A DNA stretch of 64,000 nucleotides, taken from the NCBI GenBank assembly GCA_963920575.1, contig OY986969.1:8429096-8493095 (forward strand). Direction: 5' to 3'. The stretch's first letter is position 1, and each line of letters opens with the position of its first letter. Source of the DNA: Narthecium ossifragum (lineage: Eukaryota; Streptophyta; Magnoliopsida; Dioscoreales; Nartheciaceae). A program made the position numbers and the translations under genes. The notes under the pieces are model-generated. The model was not told the origin of the DNA, did no database searches, and was given only the letters and a program-made list of their open reading frames with translations. This document shows positions 56,353-64,000 of the stretch, piece by piece.

Positions 56353-56552
56353 NNNNNNNNNNNNNNNNNNNNNNNNNNNNNNNNNNNNNNNNNNNNNNNN
56401 NNNNNNNNNNNNNNNNNNNNNNNNNNNNNNNNNNNNNNNNNNNNNNNNNNNNNNNNNNNNNNNNNNNNNNNNNNNNNNNNNNNNNNNNNNNNNNNNNNNN
56501 NNNNNNNNNNNNNNNNNNNNNNNNNNNNNNNNNNNNNNNNNNNNNNNNNNNN
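56353..56552. other. Assembly gap of exactly 200 N
   Basis: A run of N of round length, so the true distance is unknown. Confidence 0.99.
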
Positions 56553-57170
56553 CGAAATAATATGAGCACCACAAGCACGCCGGGAGCAGAATTTGAAGGC
56601 AATATCGATTAGAATTTAGAATTTATATTTTTATATATTTTTGTGTATCTCTTTTTCGTGTATTGTTATATATACTCTTCCTGGAATATAACTTAATCAA
56701 TATTGGATTAGGAGATTTTTCACAAAATACAATGCATTTTTTAACTGTTAGTATTTTTTACTTTCATATATATATACCTTTTATTTTGATCTATATTTTT
56801 ATACTTTTTAAAATTTTATAAATAAAATCTACAACTAAAAAATAAACAAAAGATTACAAACATATAATAAAAATAACTGCTTATCCAAAAAGAAAAATAA
56901 AACTGATAACAAAAAGAAATAAAATCAATAATATAGAATAAAGAAAACAGATAAAAAAACAAAACTAATGAAAAAAAAAAGAAACAAAACTAAAAAAAAC
57001 AACAAAATTGAGGGAAAAACAAAGAGAAACTATTGCGACTGAGAGGGGCCGGGGGGGGGGGGGGCTATAAATGGAATTTAACTGGTGGGGGGCTGGAGGG
57101 GGTGTGTCGGGGGAGGGAAAGGTAGACGGTAGTTGAGTAGAAGCAAGAAACTCTTCCCAAGCACACATAC
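56553..57170. other. AT-rich stretch without a gene
   Basis: It has simple A/T-rich runs, a 14-G run at 57051-57064 and no supported frame. Confidence 0.6.
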
Positions 57171-57270
57171 ATAGCCCTATATATAATGGACCGGTAGATG
57201 ATCACAATCACAAGCACCATAGCATAGCCCTATATATCCTAAATTCACCAGTTGGTATCCTTTTTTTCTT

Positions 57271-58960
57271 TCAAGATGAAGTCTCTTTAGTAGACTTTCC
57301 ACGTTTCTTTTTGGGTGATTCCTCACCCTTCCTAACAGAGGCAGAAGTCTTCCTCTTCTTTTGAACTCTCTCTTCCTCCTCAGCATGTTCCAAGGCTTCC
57401 TTCTTACGTCCCAATTTCTTGGGAGGAACAAAATTGTTGAAGACAATATTCTTGTCTTGGGAAAACAGACGCTCATTGATAGCCGAATTCCAAATATCGA
57501 TGATGACAGGATCGACATTGGCCATTGGTTCAAAATGTGTAAGCTTAAATCGCTTATAAAGCGCCATATCCCTTTTCTCTATAGTAACTACCCTATCGAT
57601 GTTATGGAACACACATCGACCTTTAGCTATTATGTTGAAGCTAAAGTAGGGAGGAACTGGCCAAGCTTGCTTCAATCCGAATTGGCAGGCGACAAAATTT
57701 GGAGCATATACTTCTACTCCAAATTTGTTGTTGGCTTTGCCCCACGACATGTCAAAATGCAAGTCTTGGCCAACCAAAAATCGAGCCCAAGCCAGTCTTT
57801 TATTCTAATCGTCCAAATTGGTCGATAAGTCAAGAAGGGGACGAATAGAAACTGGATGAGAATCAAAATGGATAGGCCGATAAGAAGAAAAGTCGGATAA
57901 AGTATAAACATAATCAAAAGTTTGTTGAAGAGATTTGAGAATGAACGATGAAGAAAGGTATAAATGGCATTGAGTTCTGGCCGATGAAGAAGATGGAAGT
58001 GAGTGATGCCCAGGGAAATAGGCTCTAAGCCATAACTGAACAATCCAAAGAGGGCCAAAACCAGTGAAGCTTCCACCATCTCTCAATTGCTCAAGAGTAA
58101 GGTAGATACCTCTATATTTGGCTGAGAGAATAAAAGTAGAAAGAGACAAAACTTGCTTACTAGAAGCAATTGATTGAGCAAGACCGATATAACCCCTAAC
58201 CGGTTTTTTAGTAGGAAGACAGAGAACGAATTTGCATAGCCAATATTAGATAAATGCTAATCGTTCTCGGGCATTTGGTGCATCATTGGTCTCTTCAAGT
58301 TTGGCGTAAGTATTAATAAACACGCCATAGTTCTTGTCAAAATAAAAAATCGTATCTCGAGTAGGAAGCTCCATATTAGTTGATACAAGTTCGCCGATAG
58401 GAGAGAGACCAGTTAGAAGAGCGATATCTAAGAGAGTAATGGAAAGAGTGCCAAAAGGAAAAACAAAGTTGTTATACTCTGTCGACCAAAAAAGGAACGA
58501 CGACAGAAGTAAGTTAAGCTCTTGAGCATGAATTCTAGTGCTCAAATCTAAAAAGTCCAAGATGTCAGCATCAGAAAATATTTTCTTGGAATCAGGATGA
58601 TTAATCATCCTACTATTCCACTCGATGAATTTATCATCGGTCAAGGGCCATGGTGTAATGGGATTTCTGGAAGAAAGAGTCGATAGATTAAGTTCTTGAG
58701 ATAAAGGTAGGTCACCGGAAAGTGGAAAAGAATTAACAACGGTTTTGAGATCAAAAGAAAAGAGAAGGCAAAAGATCATAAACAAAAGAAGGACCAAAGG
58801 AAAAGAACATGGAAGAAGAATCACCAGATCTAACCAGATAGGTCCCTCTTGCGTCTTCCGATCTCAGCAACTCGTTGAAATTTACATAAGACCTGCAGAC
58901 CTCCTTGTGCATGATATTATCGGCTCTGATCTCACGAACCATGGTGGAAAACGGAAAGCT
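57271..58960 (-). pseudogene. Plant mobile domain (PMD) protein gene, two in-frame stops
   Basis: The minus strand starts MVREIRADNIMHKEVCRSYV at about 58960. A frame change (possibly an intron around 58845-58770) follows. The PMD core lies at 58824-58246: FWSTEYNNFVFPFGTLSITL, then LLDIALLTGLSPIGE. After a TAA at 58246 the same frame continues YWLCKFVLCLPTKKPVRGYI to GFGPLWIVQLWLRAYFPGH. A TAG follows near 57805, then WARFLVGQDLHF. The gene ends with a Lys-rich tail (KKRKTSASVRKGEESPKKKR) and a stop at 57271. PMD proteins are plant transposon-derived and some act in silencing. Here the stops argue for a pseudogene; removing neither shifts the frame. Confidence 0.7.
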
Positions 58961-59159
58961 TGACGGAGAAGAAGAAGAAGAAGTCTCTGGCGTCTCAGCA
59001 ATCACAAGAGAAAGAAGAAAGCCCAAGCGCCGCGACGATGCGAGAAGAAGAAAAGTTAAAACCCTAACTAAAGAAGGAAGAACCAATAGAGTTCTTTCGC
59101 GCCAAAGAAACATGGCTAAAAGGGTATACATGTCAGATAAGTACGACGCATTAAATGCA

Positions 59160-60470
59160 GAATATTAAGGGATATGGAGAGAGAGTGAAAACAAGACGGC
59201 GATTCGTTTTCCTAGAGAACAATCATGATTAACCTTAATGGTTAACACGGAAGCTGTCAAACCACGCCAAATGCGGTCATCTCATCATCAATTCAAATTC
59301 CTTGATAACCGCAAGGGGGGTAAAATATTAGCCAAAATAATGACTAACCAATCAATGATTGCCATGTCAGTATAATAAACATGGCCGATAACCCTTCAAA
59401 GACAATTGAACGATGGCGTTCTAAAGTAAGCTAAAGACCATCGGCCAAAAGAAAGAACTATCATTTGAGAACGATGATTATCTTGGCAGAATTAAGTTTT
59501 CGACCATGAACGATGATGATCTTGGCAGGATTAAGTTATCGACCATGAACGATGATGATCTTGGCATAATTAAGTTATCGACCATCAATGATGATGGTTT
59601 GAAGACAAAACTGATATCAGTTAAGAACGATGAAGATGGACATGGAAAGAAGATATCGATCAAGAAGAACGAAGTAGCAACAATAGAAAAGCTCATCAAC
59701 CAGATCGAACCGTCATCGGCCAAACCATGATATGAAGAAATAAGGAAACAACGGAGAACATGGGACACGCGGCACATCAAGAGTGAAAAACGGAAGATCA
59801 CAGAGAACGTGCTAAGTATGAGTTATCCAACTGTTGTAGTATAAATAGTCTTTTCCTTTCAACGTGTAATCTCTCTCGCAAATCAAACACACAGAGCCTG
59901 CGTGTCTGGATTTCTTATTGCATTTCAGAATGTTTCATGTTCATGTAAATTAGTTTTATTCAATAAAATCATCATGTTTCTTCATTGTTAAATATCTCTT
60001 TCTACATAATGTAGAAAGAAAGATTATTGTTCTTAAATGGATAATATAATATTAGGTTTTGTGATGTTTTCTTCATCGTTTCCTTTTACAGACTTCTCTA
60101 GTGTTTTCTGTAGAATAAGGTAATTAAGGAATTTTCATATCTTAATCAAGATTTAAGTTTAGCAATAGATTAAAATATATTTTATCTAATTTAGTAATTT
60201 AAGATGATCTTTATTGCTTTCTATATTAAAATATTAGTTTTAGACGATTTTTTATTTACAGTAGATTAAGTTAAGATTAACTTAGGTTTATCTTGATAAT
60301 TGGTTTTATTAGATTATTTAATTAGGTTCAATCTAGATTTCTATTTAACTTGACATCTCTGTTCGAACGTAGTTTGAAGGAGTTGGACTAAACCATAATC
60401 TCTTAATTCTTGAGTGTTAGGTAATTTTGACATTGACTATTTGACCGGTCAACGATTAAATTTTCACGCT
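59160..60470. other. Non-coding stretch with promoter-like segment
   Basis: It contains the 39-bp tandem repeat, a TATA-like GTATAAATAG at 59839-59848 followed by transcript-leader-like text (CTCTCTCGCAAATCAAACAC), AATAAAATC near 59963, then AT-rich DNA. The layout is LTR-like, but termini are not seen. Confidence 0.4.
59470..59600 (+). repeat. 39-bp tandem repeat, about 3.3 copies
   Basis: Units begin at 59470, 59509, 59548 and 59587 with AACGATGATGATCTTGGCA and end GTTATCGACCATG. The period is a multiple of three, so one frame (NDDDLGRIKLSTM) stays open on the plus strand and another on the minus strand. Confidence 0.9.
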
Positions 60471-60671
60471 AATAGAAACCAACAAGTTATTTCTATCTGC
60501 TTAACTGCATAATTGATCTCAACCATCAAGTTATGACGAAGATAGAAACCCAGTGAAATATCAACGCGAAACTGTTGGCGCGTAAAGACCACAGGTCCCA
60601 GCACGTGGTCCACGTGAAGGAAGATTTGAAACATATCGGTTTGATGATGGCGTGATGCAACCGTCTCTGAT
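60471..60671 (-). repeat. Repeat Y, third copy
   Basis: AACAAGTTATTTCTATCTGC to CGTGATGCAACCGTCTCTGA, collinear with 46845-47042. No inverted partner is seen nearby. Confidence 0.75.
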
Positions 60672-60775
60672 TCCAAGCGGGGGGTTGGGCGAAGGGGGTG
60701 GGAGGGGAACGGCCAGAGCCTAATAATTAGTTAAGACTACGACAGAAATTCGGTATTTGATCCCGTTCTCCAGAC
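60672..60775 (+). repeat. Repeat X, copy 3
   Basis: CCAAGCGGGGGGTTGGGCGA then ACGGCCAGAGCCTAATAATT. It directly follows repeat Y, as at 56081. Confidence 0.7.
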
Positions 60776-61314
60776 TCATACATACATATGATAGGCTATA
60801 AAATCTAGCTAGCAATTGACATGATCATAAATCTTATAAGGGTCATTTTGGCAGGTAGTGTCAAACTCGTCGAGGCTATCACTATTATCTAGCTATAGCT
60901 ACTGACAGTCTGACATGATCATAACTCATAACGAATCAAATCGCCACTCGCCCACCCTGACAGCACCCCTTGTCCCCCTTTATTTTCCTTTTATAACTTG
61001 CGTTTGTTTTTGCTTTTCTTTTTTTTTCAATTTTGTTTAATTTAAAATTTTTAAATTTCAAATCATAGAAATTTAAAAATTCAAATAACAAATTGTAAAA
61101 ATTTCAAAATTTAAAATTTAAAATTTAAAATTTAAAATCATAAAAATTTCAAATTTCACTCCTCCAGTTTCAAACTAAGAGCGTTGAAAAATAGCTATTG
61201 TCCATGTTAGCAATCACTTCGTACAAATTTTTTTACACTCTCATTACTCTGTACCATCCATTCCAACGTGGTAGTGGCAACATTCATCGTACGAAGCTAA
61301 AGGATGTGTCGCTT
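60776..61314. other. AT-rich intergenic stretch
   Basis: Runs of AATTTAAAATTT-type simple sequence lie at 61020-61160. No gene is supported. Confidence 0.6.
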
Positions 61315-62518
61315 GATAAGTGCATGAAGTGCACTCTGAATAGCCTTATAACTAGTTTAATTACTTAATTTTTCATCTTTAATTAGTCTATTTAGTACTA
61401 TTTTTATACTTATATGTTGCTTCACAAAGTTATTTGGAATATGCAGGAAAGTGGAGCTAAAGAAGCAAATATATGTCATATTCAACATCAAATCTGTACC
61501 TGCTCAGAACGAACCAGATCATCTTCTATACATGATTGGAAAGCTCTTGAAGTCTAGTTTCTAGAGAATTTTACGGTTCGTGATTTGGAGATTCCTAGAG
61601 GAAGTTACGGCAATATTAGTACCAATGGCGCAGTCTGGATGGCAAAACAGTAAATACTCAAAAATGACGGATTGATCATGTTCCCTAAAAGGATCAATCA
61701 TTTTATGCAGACAAACCTGACAGAACGCATACTTTTCAGATGATCACAAAAGGATCGATCCTACTATCCATCCTACTGAGCAGGATCCATCCTACTCTCA
61801 CAGAAGGATCCATCCTACTAAGAAGGATCGATCCTACTCCTCACAAAGGATTGATCTTCCTCGGGCGTAGCCAGAAATTGAAGATTTTGATATCAAAGGA
61901 TCGATCTTACACCTATGGAAGGATCGATCTTACCTTCCCAGTGAAGAAAATTAACGGCTTAGATCTAATCCGAGGATGGAGACACTTAAAGGCTATAAAT
62001 AGGACTCTTTCTAGGGTTTGAGGGGGCTTTTTGGCAATGTTTGGAGGAGAGGAGACTGGTTCCAGGCTTGGTTTTCTTTTCTTTTCCTCATCTTACTGCT
62101 TCTTTATTTCTTCATTAGTTTTGTTGCCCTCATGATGAACATGAGTGACTAGTTTCTTCTTTAAGGTACCGATGTAGCCTAACAGAATCATTCTATGTTA
62201 TTGGATCATATTTATTTAATCAGTTTATATTTCTTGTTTCATTCATTATTATAACCGAGATCTTAAATACCTTTATCTGGCCAATAGAAGTATTATAGAT
62301 TATTTTATGTGAGATTGGACGATGGTTCATTCCCTAATCTTGCACGATCTATGAATGAATGAGTTTATGTCAAAGCCGGGTTCAAGCTAAGACTATTCTT
62401 GGTTCATAATTGTTCTTCAGAGCTTAATGGATTCTTGGTTAACACTTAGTTATGGGTTCATTAGCTAGGGTTAATTGAGGGGAAAGTCTTCAACCCTCCT
62501 CATGGCTAACCCATGTCA
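61315..62518 (+). repeat. LTR-like sequence with GATCGATC cluster
   Basis: It starts near TGATAAGTGCATGAAG. GATCGATC and relaxed forms recur at 61675-61935, with a TATA-like GCTATAAATAGG at about 61991 and leader-like text after it. The ending near 62518 is a guess and no TSD was found. It may be a solo LTR of another gypsy family. Confidence 0.45.
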
Positions 62519-62535
62519 GCCCCCTGCCTCTGGGT

Positions 62536-64000
62536 TTGGGTGAGAAAGTGCTGAGCGCTAGCGAGAGGGGAAGGAAGATGGAGCCACTGGGAGAATCTGG
62601 AGAGGAAAGGAGAACTCACAATGAGGAGAGGGTGCCTACCCCTGGCCTGGTGCCGCCGAGGGTGAGCGTCCACCAGGGGTCCTGGGCACGAGTAGCAGGA
62701 GGAGATAGAGATGGAGAGAGAGTCCACTCATATGTCACAGATGAGGAAGCGAAGGCCTATGAGCGGAGATTTGGAAGCAGAATCACCTTCAATCCGGAGG
62801 AAATGGAGGAGTCTGTCAAGCAATGGGAGTTTGCCCTCTTTGGCCGGTTTGTGAGCGGCAGAGTGCCGGTGGAGTACCTGCGACAGAGATTGGCGGGGAT
62901 GTGGCGCACATCTGGGCCATTCCTGGTGTCTGATATGGCCAAGGGGGTCTATGTCTTCAAATTCAATACGCTGGAGGATATGATGGAGGTTCTCACCGGA
63001 GGTCCCTGGTCGATTGGAGGGAGACTCTTGTCTCTTATCAAATGGAGGAGGTGTTTCCGGCCATCTCAGGAGAGCTTCGATCGCGCTCCTGTATGGGTGA
63101 GGTTCCCAGAGCTCCCTACAGAGTTTTACAGACGGAAGTGGCTTATCAGGATTGCCATGCGCATCGGTACGCCATTGGTCGTCGACTACTGCACCAGCCA
63201 GCTGGGGAGATGTAGCTATGCCAGGGTATGTGTCGAGGTCAACCTCAATGAACCGGTAACCCCGGGGATGACGATTGGGAACGGGGAGATTGGGGTAGAC
63301 CCATTCACTTTCTTCCAACCATTCTCCTATGAGGGTGTAGTTGTTTGTACCTAGTGTGGGAGGATAGGACACAGAAGGCCAGGATGCCGATTTCCCCAAC
63401 AACCAAAAGATCTGGGTCTGGTGTTTGACCCAAATGCGGAAGAGGAGGAAGGAGGTCAGCCCTCCAATGGGGTTCTCATGCGGGCTCATCAAGGAGAGAA
63501 GGAGCCTGCGAGCAATGATGTAAGTTATGATGCCTACGAAAAAGAGTGGATTACCATATCTCGTACACGTTGGGGAAATCGTGGTGGAGGAGGAATGAAC
63601 AATAGGGGCTGGTATGGTGGAGACCGTGGCAGAGGAGGTCACGCTGGCGGAGGCCGAACAGGGGGAGGTCGTGCCGGAGAGGGAGCTGATATGGGCGGAG
63701 TCCGTGCTGGCGGAGGCCGAGCAGGAGGACGGCGTGCTGCAGATGGCGCGGATATGGGTGGAGGTCGTGTTGGGGGAGGCCGAGCTGAAGCTGGAACAGG
63801 CGATGGTCGTCGGAATGGGAGCGGGTTTTTCGAGGATGGTCGGAAGACTGGCAGGAGCGACGTAGACGTAGCTGGCACCTCGGGTAGCTCAAAAGGTAAA
63901 GAGAAGATGGTTGACGTTAACCAAAAGGTACCATCCCCTCCCCTCCCAGCCAATAGAGGAGCGACAGGGAGCGGTGGCAACGTCTCCTCGGTTGGCACCT
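62536..64000 (+). pseudogene. LINE (L1-type) ORF1, one internal stop, runs off the window
   Basis: From MGEKVLSASERGRKMEPL the frame runs 272 codons with a DUF4283-type RNA-binding region (QWEFALFGRFVSGRVPVEYL, ..GPWSIGGRLLSLIKW, WVRFPELPTEF), then a TAG at 63352-63354 within the zinc knuckle: CT-stop-CGRIGHRRPGC. After the stop the same frame continues to the window end with a glycine/arginine-rich tail (63590-63800; repeats of GGGRAG and ADMGG). ORF1 proteins bind LINE RNA. The stop and the window edge leave completeness open. ORF2 would lie to the right. Confidence 0.85.

Overview
This window reads as nuclear DNA of a flowering plant that is almost entirely nested transposable elements. 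The evidence is the plant-specific TE families (Athila-like and chromovirus Ty3/gypsy, Ty1/copia with an initiator-Met PBS, a MULE with a Ulp1-like gene, a hAT carrying an amino acid permease fragment, a LINE with a DUF4283-type ORF1), spliced introns and plant 3' exons. I see no intact host gene, no rRNA or tRNA gene and no prokaryotic feature. Species is not resolvable by eye. Coding assignments rest on remembered family motifs, not searches.

Layout. 1-5161: decayed minus-strand chromovirus, with an LTR at the window edge and a solo Athila-like LTR (2749-4120, TSD TCAAG). 5162-~9060: 3' half of a minus-strand Athila-like element (E). 9061-12837: unassigned C-rich DNA split by a solo chromovirus LTR (9732-12118, TSD GCCGG). 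12838-15568: minus-strand copia fragment (gag, PBS, LTR) with a truncated Athila-like LTR in gag. 15569-42848: three plus-strand Athila-like bodies separated by shared LTRs (A, B, C). C is split by a 9.2 kb two-gene MULE (30647-39841, 10-bp TSD). 42849-44340: LTR-like DNA. 44341-56240: layered nest of a Pack-MULE-like element with the 3' exons of a rhodanese-like gene, a hAT inserted at that gene's splice acceptor (TSD GATGCAGG), a solo chromovirus LTR (TSD GCAAC), and inside it a deleted chromovirus D (TSD CTTTG). 56353-56552: 200 N. 57.2-59.0 kb: broken plant-mobile-domain gene. 61.3-62.5 kb: LTR-like DNA. 62536-64000: LINE ORF1.

Function. Every retroelement seen is defective: protease active sites lost in A and D, RT lost in D, nonsense codons in A, C, the MULE, the PMD gene and the LINE. 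Most of those nonsense codons look like C-to-T deamination. The MULE is the most complete unit: convergent transposase and Ulp1-like genes inside roughly 200-bp terminal inverted repeats.

The least explained signals are non-coding. ACGCGT-centred arrays fill the MULE introns and intergenic space. Paired GATCGAT palindromes enclose variable self-complementary stems in LTRs. A GTCGACC-type cassette is shared by a copia LTR and gypsy 3' regions. A hairpin plus internal polypurine tract and a twin folded motif are conserved in the Athila-like copies.
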